From: a virus
DNA: 64,000 nucleotides
Virus record (IMG/VR): IMGVR_UViG_3300032668_000004
Span: 62,001-126,000 of that record
Direction: 5' to 3' (one strand)
The notes under the pieces were generated by a model. The model did not search any database. It worked only from the letters and a program-made list of their open reading frames with translations, and was not told the origin of the DNA. A program made the translations under genes and the position numbers. Below are positions 47,724 through 54,083 of this stretch, one piece after another; position 1 is the first letter of the stretch, and each line of letters begins with the position of its first letter.

Positions 47724-48815
47724 ATGCTAGATGCTATCAAACCATTACTTGAAAGTGGACTCATTAACGAAGACGTAGGCAGAGAACTTAACGAAGCCTG
47801 GGAATCTAAGTTAACTGAGGCTCGCGCTCAGGTTCGTGCAGAACTTCATGAAGAATTTGCACAACGTTACGAGCATGATCGTAACGTCATGGTAGAAGCC
47901 CTAGATAAGATGATGACAGAAAATCTTTCAGAAGAAATTGCAGAATTTAACGCTGAAAGACAAGCAATGAACGAAGACCGCGTAAAGTCTCAATTGAAAC
48001 TACGTGAAAACGCAACCAAGTTCAACGATTTCATGGTTACTAAGCTAGCCGAAGAAATCCGCGAACTACGTGCTGATCGCAAGGTTCAAATGGAAAACCA
48101 AAAGAAGCTAGAACAATTCATTGTTCACGCCCTATCAAGAGAAATCAAAGAATTCGCTGTTGATAGACAAGCAGTAGTAGAAGCTAAGGTCAAGCTCGTT
48201 GCAGAAGGTCGCAAGCAACTTGAAGCACTCAAGGCAAAGTTTATTGCCGAAAGCGCTAAGAAGGTTAGCGGTCTTGTTGGAAATCAACTTAAGGGTGAAC
48301 TATCACAACTTAAAGAAGACATCAAATCTGCTAGAGAAAACAGCTTCGGCCGCAAGATTTTCGAATCATTCGCTAGCGAATTCTCAGTAACTTATCTCAA
48401 TGATAAGGCTGAAAATCGTAAAGTAATGAAGGCACTTGCAGCCAAAGACCGTCAACTCTCAGAAGCTACAGCTAAGCTTGCACAAGCAACTAAGTTAGTA
48501 GAATCAAAGGATCGTGAAGTCCGTATCATTAAAGAATCAAATCAACGTGAGAAGGTAATGGGTAATCTATTGTCAAGTCTCAACGCTGAAAAGGCTCAAG
48601 TGATGAAGACTTTACTAGAAAGCGTTCAAACAGCAAAGCTACAGAACGCATTCGATAAGTATTTGCCAGCCGTTCTTAATACAGGTTCAGAAGCTAAGCC
48701 TTCTAAGTCTGTTATTGTAGAAGCAACTGGTAATAAAACTGCCAATACAGTACAAGAAGTCGATATGTCTGAAACAGACAATGTAATCGACATCAAGCGT
48801 CTGGCAGGGCTTTAA
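47724..48815 (+). CDS. 22: Prohead core scaffold gp22-like
   Basis: The 363-aa protein is almost entirely charged helix and coiled coil (EELAEEIRELRADRKVQMEN-type heptads), as in scaffold gp22, which is 269 aa in T4. Its N-terminus MLDAIKPLLESGLINEDVGR and the C-terminal part (SLNAEKAQVMKTLLESVQTA, then VIDIKRLAGL) fit the family. Many LxE or IxE tripeptides would be cut by gp21 when the scaffold is removed. It lies between gp21 and gp23 with 16 and 28 bases of spacing, so the three are co-transcribed. Confidence 0.85.
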   Translation: MLDAIKPLLESGLINEDVGRELNEAWESKLTEARAQVRAELHEEFAQRYEHDRNVMVEALDKMMTENLSEEIAEFNAERQAMNEDRVKSQLKLRENATKFNDFMVTKLAEEIRELRADRKVQMENQKKLEQFIVHALSREIKEFAVDRQAVVEAKVKLVAEGRKQLEALKAKFIAESAKKVSGLVGNQLKGELSQLKEDIKSARENSFGRKIFESFASEFSVTYLNDKAENRKVMKALAAKDRQLSEATAKLAQATKLVESKDREVRIIKESNQREKVMGNLLSSLNAEKAQVMKTLLESVQTAKLQNAFDKYLPAVLNTGSEAKPSKSVIVEATGNKTANTVQEVDMSETDNVIDIKRLAGL

Positions 48816-48843
48816 TTAGACATAGTTTAGGAGAATATACATA

Positions 48844-50040
48844 ATGTCAAAAGTACTCTTAGAAAGCCGTTGGGACGAAACTAAAAGCGCCCTGCTTGAA
48901 GGCTTAAAAGGCAATCGTCGTTCAACTATGAACGTATTGTTTGAAAATACGAAGAAGCAGCTTCTTGCTGAATCTTCAGCTGGCACTACAACTGCTGGTA
49001 ATATCGCAACTCTAAATCGCGTTATTCTTCCAGTAATTCGACGTGTTATGCCTACTGTTATTGCTAACGAACTTGTTGGCGTGCAACCAATGACCGGCCC
49101 AGTCGGTCAGATTCACACCCTTCGTGTTCGCTATGCAAATAGCTTGACTGACAACTCAGCAGCAGCAACTTCTGTAACTGCTGGTGAAGAAGCACTTTCA
49201 CCATTCAAGATCGCGCAAGCCTATTCTCGCGTTCCTAATGATGCAACCTCCACTAGCTACTACACTGGTGCCGACACTGCTTCTCTAGAAGGTAATGGCG
49301 GAAAGCAAATCTCAGTACAAATCTTGAGACAAGCTGTTGAAGCAAAGTCACGTAAGCTACAAGCTCGCTGGACTTTCGAAGCTGCACAAGACGCACAATC
49401 ACAACACGGGATTGACGTTGAAGCAGAAATCATGGCAGCACTTGCACAAGAAATCACTGCTGAAATCGACCAAGAAATCTTGCTCTCACTCGCAACTCTT
49501 GCGTCAACTGAATATACTTACAACCAAGCAACTGTATCAGGTACAGCTACTTACGTTGGTGACGAACACGCTGCTCTTGCAGTACTCATCAACCGTGTTG
49601 CTAACTTGATCGCACAACGCACTCGTCGTGGTGCAGGTAACTGGGCTGTTGTATCTCCAGCTTCCTTGACTGTTCTTCAGTCAGCAACTACTTCAGCTTT
49701 CGCACGTACTACTGAAGGTACTTTCGAAGCCCCAACTAACACTAAGTTCGTTGGTACTTTGAACGGTGCAATGCGCGTTTTCGTTAACAGCTATGCTCCA
49801 GACACTCAGCCAGTACTCGTAGGCTACAAGGGTTCTTCGGAAACTGACGCAGCAGCATTCTACTGCCCATACATTCCGTTGATGTCATCTGGCGTCGTTC
49901 TTGATCCGACTACTTTCGAGCCAGTCGTTTCATTCATGACCAGATATGGCTACATCGAATTGACGAATACCGCGAGTTCGTTTGGTAATGCGGCTGACTA
50001 CGTTGGCGAAATTGCGGTCCAAAATTTAACATTCCAATAG
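48844..50040 (+). CDS. 23: Major capsid protein gp23
   Basis: The 398-aa product is a gp23-type HK97-fold capsid protein: NRVILPVIRRVMPTVIANEL, VGVQPMTGPVGQIHTLRVRY near residues 75-100, then YIPLMSSGVVLDPTTFEPVV and SFMTRYGYIELTNTASSFGN near the end. It is shorter than T4 gp23 (521 aa). A gp21 cleavage site is likely after LLAE (Glu43), which would leave about 355 residues in the mature shell. AGGAGA is 11 bases before ATG 48844. A strong terminator follows. Confidence 0.95.
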   Translation: MSKVLLESRWDETKSALLEGLKGNRRSTMNVLFENTKKQLLAESSAGTTTAGNIATLNRVILPVIRRVMPTVIANELVGVQPMTGPVGQIHTLRVRYANSLTDNSAAATSVTAGEEALSPFKIAQAYSRVPNDATSTSYYTGADTASLEGNGGKQISVQILRQAVEAKSRKLQARWTFEAAQDAQSQHGIDVEAEIMAALAQEITAEIDQEILLSLATLASTEYTYNQATVSGTATYVGDEHAALAVLINRVANLIAQRTRRGAGNWAVVSPASLTVLQSATTSAFARTTEGTFEAPTNTKFVGTLNGAMRVFVNSYAPDTQPVLVGYKGSSETDAAAFYCPYIPLMSSGVVLDPTTFEPVVSFMTRYGYIELTNTASSFGNAADYVGEIAVQNLTFQ

Positions 50041-50082
50041 ATCACGTTACAGTGATAACTGTTAGAAAGTTATACAAGGTGG

Positions 50083-50108
50083 AAAAGGGGACAGAAATGT
50101 CCCCTTTT
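50083..50108 (+). terminator. Terminator after the capsid gene
   Basis: AAAAGGGGACA, a GAAA tetraloop and TGTCCCCTTTT form an 11-bp perfect hairpin ending in T-rich sequence, 42 bases after the gp23 stop. The symmetric A and T tracts let it work on both strands. Confidence 0.85.
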
Positions 50109-50130
50109 CTATTGCTTTTTATTCCGTTAT

Positions 50131-50138
50131 GATAAATA
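50131..50138 (+). promoter_or_regulatory. Late promoter of the HNH gene
   Basis: GATAAATA lies 21 bases before ATG 50160, followed by GAAAGGTG as ribosome site. No hairpin of the type seen before the other endonuclease genes is present. Confidence 0.6.
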
Positions 50139-50159
50139 ATATTACTGAAAGGTGATATT

Positions 50160-50939
50160 ATGTTCAAAGAAAATAAATATACTAAACACTACATGCTCCT
50201 TATTGAGAAAGCAAAAAATCGTACATTGCCAAAAGGGCAATACAAAGAACGACATCATATTATTCCTAGTTCAATGGGAGGCAATGATGATAAAGATAAT
50301 AAGGTGTGGCTAACAGGAAGAGAACACGCACTTTGTCATTGGGCATTGTTAAAGATGACTGAAGGAGAAGACCGCGTCAAGATGTCATATGCGTTTAATG
50401 GGATGAACGCTGAAAATGAGTTTCAGCAAAGATACCACTCACGTATCATAACTAGAGCATATGAAAAACATCGGATAGCACACGCAAAAACTCATTCAGA
50501 AAGAATGAAAGGTAAACCAGCTTGGAACAAAGGTCAAAAACTTGAAGGTGAAGAGTTAGAAAAACATAGAGAAAGAACACGCAACAGAAAGATAGATCCT
50601 GTTAAACAGGCTGAAGGACAGTTAAAAAGAATCGCTAAAGTAACTGGACAAAAACGCTCTGAAGAAACCAAATTGAAACAAAGTTTAGCACTCAAGGGAA
50701 AACCTAAGGGACCAATGAGCGAAGAACAAAAGATAAAACGTTCAATAAAGCAAAAAGGTGTATCTAAACCAGAAGGATTCGGTGATAAAGTTGCTGTTAG
50801 GATGAAAGAAGAGTTCTCAAAAAATAATCCTAATAACAGAGAAGACTTAAAGAAAATTTGCCCACATTGTCATAAAACTTTTGGTCCCAGTAACTATTCT
50901 CGTTGGCACGGTGATAACTGTAAACAGAAAGACGTGTAA
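50160..50939 (+). CDS. HNH homing endonuclease with NUMOD3 repeats and zinc-knuckle tail
   Basis: The 259-aa product has the HNH core KERHHIIPSSMGGNDDKDNK then WLTGREHALCHWAL (residues about 36-75). NUMOD3-like segments follow: KGKPAWNKGQ, GQKRSEETKLKQSLALKGKP, MSEEQKIKRSIKQKGVSKPE. The last 25 residues, CPHCHKTFGPSNYSRWHGDN then CKQ, are a zinc-binding module shared with the GIY-YIG enzyme at 34761. It is inserted directly after the capsid terminator, a typical position for a free-standing homing gene. The end of its coding sequence is duplicated at 51548. Confidence 0.85.
   Translation: MFKENKYTKHYMLLIEKAKNRTLPKGQYKERHHIIPSSMGGNDDKDNKVWLTGREHALCHWALLKMTEGEDRVKMSYAFNGMNAENEFQQRYHSRIITRAYEKHRIAHAKTHSERMKGKPAWNKGQKLEGEELEKHRERTRNRKIDPVKQAEGQLKRIAKVTGQKRSEETKLKQSLALKGKPKGPMSEEQKIKRSIKQKGVSKPEGFGDKVAVRMKEEFSKNNPNNREDLKKICPHCHKTFGPSNYSRWHGDNCKQKDV
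50908..50926 (+). repeat. Direct repeat, left copy
   Basis: ACGGTGATAACTGTAAACA, coding for the last residues of the HNH zinc module, recurs at 51548-51566 with one change (C for T). The two copies flank the acetyltransferase-like gene. Confidence 0.8.
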
Positions 50940-50985
50940 ACTGAATAACGAAGAAGAACCAATAACCGAATACTGGAAACCTCTA

Positions 50986-51543
50986 ATGAAAATTTCTGAA
51001 ATGACCATGAAAGGTCCGGATCTTTCGCTACAAGCAGAACAATTTGCAAACAAGAACAAAGATCATTGGTATAAACACGGAAAGCATATAGCCGACATAG
51101 AAAACTATAAGGTTTTACAAGACGGAATTTATTATTCTATGTGGAATGATACAACCCTAATTGCTTGTTGCTCACTATCTGATAATGATAACATCATCGA
51201 TGATGTTTATGTCAGTCCTGAACACAGGGGTAATAAACTTTTATCCATGATGTTATGGTTTTTTAAAACTAGGCTGAACCGTTCACCGTTAATGATAGGG
51301 CAAGTACATTCTAAAATGATGCAGGAAGTAGTTAAAGGATTGAGTAGATTTGACAAGTATTGGTATAATGTCAAAACTAATAAGAAAGAACCGTTCTCGT
51401 TAGATACATTAGATGATTATTATAGTTATTTTAATCCAACAGATTGGCGCCTCATACTAGAGAATACCGGAGACTTCTCAGCTTGGCCAATGTTTAGTGG
51501 AAATGGTTTTGTGATGGAATCATATTTACCGTATGTTGATTAA
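50986..51543 (+). CDS. GNAT-like acetyltransferase
   Basis: The 185-aa product from ATG 50986 (MKISEMTMKGPDLSLQAEQF) contains a GNAT motif A-like segment, DDVYVSPEHRGNKLLSMML, near residue 84-102, preceded by a beta strand with TTLIACCSLS. That suggests an N-acetyltransferase, but the rest is not recognised. A longer frame from 50881 would overlap the HNH gene in another phase, so I chose the internal ATG with GGAAA upstream. The N-terminus MKISEM resembles MKIQEL of the two genes at 52123 and 52707. The gene is bracketed by direct repeats derived from the HNH 3' end. Confidence 0.5.
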   Translation: MKISEMTMKGPDLSLQAEQFANKNKDHWYKHGKHIADIENYKVLQDGIYYSMWNDTTLIACCSLSDNDNIIDDVYVSPEHRGNKLLSMMLWFFKTRLNRSPLMIGQVHSKMMQEVVKGLSRFDKYWYNVKTNKKEPFSLDTLDDYYSYFNPTDWRLILENTGDFSAWPMFSGNGFVMESYLPYVD

Positions 51544-51547
51544 TTGT

Positions 51548-51566
51548 ACGGTGATAACTGCAAACA
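51548..51566 (+). repeat. Direct repeat, right copy
   Basis: ACGGTGATAACTGCAAACA. In the frame TAC-GGT-GAT-AAC-TGC-AAA-CAC-CGA-TAA it reads YGDNCKHR and stops, the same C-terminal peptide as the HNH protein, so it looks like the remains of a second endonuclease 3' end. Confidence 0.75.
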
Positions 51567-51568
51567 CC

Positions 51569-51576
51569 GATAAATA
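51569..51576 (+). promoter_or_regulatory. Late promoter of the sigma region-4 gene
   Basis: GATAAATA, 19 bases before ATG 51595, overlapping the end of the endonuclease remnant. It probably drives the cassette 51595-53577. Confidence 0.6.
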
Positions 51577-51594
51577 ACTAAAACGGGGTTATTC

Positions 51595-52107
51595 ATGAGC
51601 GCAGACCTTTTCAGAACATACATTGACATAATCAATGAGAACAACAATCCTGACGATGACAGCAAGCTTGGTCCCACAAACTTTCAACGGTCTTTTTTCT
51701 CTGGTAAGGGACCGCAACTACCAGAACCAATGGAAATAGTAGACGATCCACAAGAGATTACTACGCTAATACACAAAGCTTATAATACTCCAGATTCTGA
51801 AGAAGATCCTAACGCAGCCATCCAAGCTGCTGATGTTCGTAAAATAGTCAATTCTATTTTGCTTGATCTAGATCCATTGGAAGAACGCCTAGCTAGAATG
51901 GCTTTTGGTATCGGAGTCCCTGAAATGTCTCTAGAGCAGATAGGAGAAAAGCTTGGTATAAACCGCGAAGGAATACGCCAACGACTGGATAGAGCATTGA
52001 GAAAAATTAGGTACCGAATATCAAAGAAATCAAATATAAAAAGTCCGTCTCGAAACAATAAACCGATATATGGCGCCGCCCGTGATCCTAGAATCACAGG
52101 GTTATGA
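51595..52107 (+). CDS. Sigma-70 region 4-like DNA-binding protein
   Basis: The 170-aa product has, at about residues 88-140, a region 4.2-type helix-turn-helix: LDPLEERLARMAFGIGVPEM then SLEQIGEKLGINREGIRQRL and DRALRKIRY. This closely follows the RpoD pattern for binding the -35 box. Regions 2 and 3 are absent. The N-terminus MSADLFRTYIDIINENN resembles T4 capsid-targeting leaders (MKTYQEFIAE) and ends in IINE, a possible gp21 cut site. It may be a transcription regulator made late, or carried in the head; the second is inference. The C-terminus is basic (KKSNIKSPSRNNK). Confidence 0.7.
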   Translation: MSADLFRTYIDIINENNNPDDDSKLGPTNFQRSFFSGKGPQLPEPMEIVDDPQEITTLIHKAYNTPDSEEDPNAAIQAADVRKIVNSILLDLDPLEERLARMAFGIGVPEMSLEQIGEKLGINREGIRQRLDRALRKIRYRISKKSNIKSPSRNNKPIYGAARDPRITGL

Positions 52108-52122
52108 TGTAAACGGTTATAC

Positions 52123-52704
52123 ATGAAAATCCAAGAACTATTTGAATCGGTAGAAGATTTTGAATTTCCAGATCCTGAGAAATCACAAAAAACTCAGATT
52201 AGTGGAACCGCTCCTACCTATACAAAAGCTAAGGCACATTTAGATACTCACTCTGCGCATGGTAAAGTTTTGGATTTCGGTGCAGGGTTAGGACACGGTA
52301 GTCACATTCTTGGTGCAGATACTTACGAACCATTTCCTAAAGGTAAGTTCACGCCTACGTATGATCATGCAGCAGACATTCCTAATGACAGCTATGAAAA
52401 GGTAACGAACTTCAATGTACTGAATGTGGTTCCACCTAAGACCAGAAAAGAAATCGTAAAACATATTGGTAGAGTGTTGAAGTCTGGTGGCATAGCTCTG
52501 ATTACAACGCGCGGAAGAGATGTTCTTGACGCTAAAGGTAAACCGGGTCCTGAGCCAATGAGCATTGTTACAAGTACCGGCACTTACCAAAAAGGATTTA
52601 CTACAAAAGAACTACAGCAGTATGTAGAATCTGTGTTGGGTGATAAATTTGAGGTTTCTCCGTTTAAGCTGGGACCGGCCGGCGTTCTGATCAAGAAGTT
52701 ATAG
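52123..52704 (+). CDS. Class I SAM-dependent methyltransferase
   Basis: The 193-aa product has motif I VLDFGAGLGHGS (residues 49-60), an acidic strand end near DTYEPF, motif IV-like VTNFNVLNVVPP near 97-108 and a post-motif GRVLKSGGIALITTRGR. The fold is a small Rossmann methyltransferase; substrate is unknown and no DNA-methylase catalytic motif (DPPY or PCQ) is present. The N-terminus MKIQELFESVEDF is shared in its first six residues with the next gene. The start overlaps no other gene; the stop is two bases before the following ATG, indicating a tight operon. Confidence 0.72.
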   Translation: MKIQELFESVEDFEFPDPEKSQKTQISGTAPTYTKAKAHLDTHSAHGKVLDFGAGLGHGSHILGADTYEPFPKGKFTPTYDHAADIPNDSYEKVTNFNVLNVVPPKTRKEIVKHIGRVLKSGGIALITTRGRDVLDAKGKPGPEPMSIVTSTGTYQKGFTTKELQQYVESVLGDKFEVSPFKLGPAGVLIKKL

Positions 52705-52706
52705 TC

Positions 52707-53285
52707 ATGAAGATTCAAGAACTCCTAAATGAATCAGAGTTAACAGAAGTAACACGTCCCGATCAGCGGACGGCTGAGGATATTCTAGAAAAAGCAGGAT
52801 ATCAAAAATTAGGTCATGGGTTGTATGCTAACGTTTGGTGGAGAAAAGACAAATCCTACGTATTAAAGTTGGTTAGCTCAGATGATAGAGCGTATGCGAG
52901 ATATGTTAGAATGTGCATGTCCAATCCTAATCCGCATTTTCCGAAGTTTCGTGGGTCATTCATGAGAGTCAATGATAACTATAACGCAATTCGAATGGAA
53001 AAGCTCAGTCCTGTAGTTAGAACTAGAGACATGTACGATATGGTGAGTGTGCTAGAGAGTTATATATGGCATAGTGCTAAGCTGCTAAGCTGGCCGGCCA
53101 ATCTGGAGCGTGATATTCAAGCTATGTATGTCTTAGAACAGACGCAGCCTGGTATAACTGAAGCGTGTGATCTTATCGCTACGTTACCTAAGGTAAATAT
53201 GGATATGCATTTAGGTAATATCATGATGCGTGGGAAAACTATTGTTATAACTGATCCAGTGACTGGTTATGAGCGCACTAGGTAA
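52707..53285 (+). CDS. Short protein-kinase-like protein
   Basis: The 192-aa product (MKIQELLNESELTEVTRPDQ) has kinase-like landmarks: a Gly loop GHGLYANVWWRK (36-47), Lys54 in YVLKLVS, a catalytic loop NMDMHLGNIM with Asp166 and Asn171, and TDP with Asp183 in the place of DFG. It stops about ten residues later, so the activation segment and the rest of the C-lobe are missing. This suggests a minimal phage kinase, an inactive relative, or a metal-nucleotide-binding fold. It follows the methyltransferase by two bases. Confidence 0.6.
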   Translation: MKIQELLNESELTEVTRPDQRTAEDILEKAGYQKLGHGLYANVWWRKDKSYVLKLVSSDDRAYARYVRMCMSNPNPHFPKFRGSFMRVNDNYNAIRMEKLSPVVRTRDMYDMVSVLESYIWHSAKLLSWPANLERDIQAMYVLEQTQPGITEACDLIATLPKVNMDMHLGNIMMRGKTIVITDPVTGYERTR

Positions 53286-53307
53286 TTTTAGCTAAGAAAG
53301 CATTAAA

Positions 53308-53577
53308 ATGAAAGACAATGAAGTGATTGAAATTCTAGATGATGGTACGGTATACTACTTTGATTTAGCAGTATGCGATCAGCAGGCAAATGCAGTAATC
53401 GAAGAACTTCTTGAAAAACAAAACACTGTTCCAAACTATGATTTTACTGCTACTATGTTTAGTCTGTTTGTAAAGTCAGTAGATTTTCTCAGAGAGGCTG
53501 GATGGCTGACCGAAGAATTAATTGATGAGATTGTAGATGCTAGTGAGTCGGGTGAGGAAGACGAAGCCGACGACTGA
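53308..53577 (+). CDS. Small acidic protein of unknown function
   Basis: The 89-aa product (MKDNEVIEILDDGTVYYFDL) is not recognised. It is strongly acidic, especially at the end (SESGEEDEADD), has no Cys pair or membrane segment, and seems mostly helical after residue 25. It closes the cassette that begins with the sigma region-4 gene; the spacing to the kinase-like gene is 22 bases. A perfect palindrome follows. Confidence 0.6.
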   Translation: MKDNEVIEILDDGTVYYFDLAVCDQQANAVIEELLEKQNTVPNYDFTATMFSLFVKSVDFLREAGWLTEELIDEIVDASESGEEDEADD

Positions 53578-53582
53578 TTTTT

Positions 53583-53604
53583 CTAGTGAACTATAGTTCA
53601 CTAG
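53583..53604. repeat. Perfect 22-bp palindrome between convergent genes
   Basis: CTAGTGAACTA is followed directly by its reverse complement, with no spacer. The right half is also part of a tandem TAGTTCAC duplication. No T-run follows on either strand, so a factor-independent terminator is not supported; a protein-binding or cleavage site is possible. Confidence 0.85.
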
Positions 53605-53605
53605 T

Positions 53606-53974
53606 TCACGCTATTCTAGTATCAGAATCCACTGACACGTTTAGAATAGATTTTCTTCCTGTTCTAGCTTTTTTGTTGTATAGTCTGGCGCAATTAGCAC
53701 ATAACGTCAGTAGATTCTTTTTGTTTTTGTTGGCTTTATTGCCGTCAGCAAAAACCAAATCTATCTGACATAAATCTTCAGGCAAGAATCCACATTGCAT
53801 ACATGAGGTTTTCTTGTGTTGCAGATGTTTGAATCTATCATCATAAATTGCTTTTGCGCAGTCAACGCAATATCTATGCCATTTTTGAAATCCGTGCTTA
53901 CTCTTGCCATTGGGTTTAGCAAGAGCGAATTTGCAGTGAGCACAGATAGGCCGTGTTGGTTGCTGCGTAATCAT
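53606..53974 (-). CDS. Small HNH endonuclease with CxxC zinc ribbons
   Basis: The 122-aa product starts MITQQPTRPICAHCKFALAK and has four CxxC pairs: CAHC, CVDC, CMQC and CANC. The HNH part is CMQCGFLPEDLCQIDLVFAD, then GNKANKNKKNLLTLCANCAR, typical of small phage HNH proteins in which Asp and Asn/His replace the classical residues. It lies on the strand opposite to its neighbours between the accessory cassette and the tail fibres, as free-standing homing genes do. A TATAAATA late promoter lies six bases from its ATG. Confidence 0.75.
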   Translation of the reverse strand: MITQQPTRPICAHCKFALAKPNGKSKHGFQKWHRYCVDCAKAIYDDRFKHLQHKKTSCMQCGFLPEDLCQIDLVFADGNKANKNKKNLLTLCANCARLYNKKARTGRKSILNVSVDSDTRIA

Positions 53975-53980
53975 ACGTTG

Positions 53981-53988
53981 TATTTATA
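53981..53988 (-). promoter_or_regulatory. Late promoter of the small HNH gene
   Basis: The minus strand reads TATAAATA, the exact T4 consensus. It ends six bases before ATG 53974, so the predicted transcript would start at or one base before the initiation codon. Confidence 0.6.
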
Positions 53989-54050
53989 GATATGATGAAA
54001 ATAAAGCACTCCTGCGATCTTTGATCCGGCTAGCCAAAATCTGACTATGC

Positions 54051-54058
54051 GATAAATA
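54051..54058 (+). promoter_or_regulatory. Late promoter of the first fibre gene
   Basis: GATAAATA, 26 bases before ATG 54084. No clear Shine-Dalgarno sequence lies between them. Confidence 0.6.
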
Positions 54059-54083
54059 CTATATCAGATACTGGGTTTGCGCT

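Noticed and set aside
53583-53604. Bidirectional terminator
   Set aside because: The palindrome has no T-run on either side and an AT-rich, spacer-free centre, unlike the clear terminator at 50083-50108.
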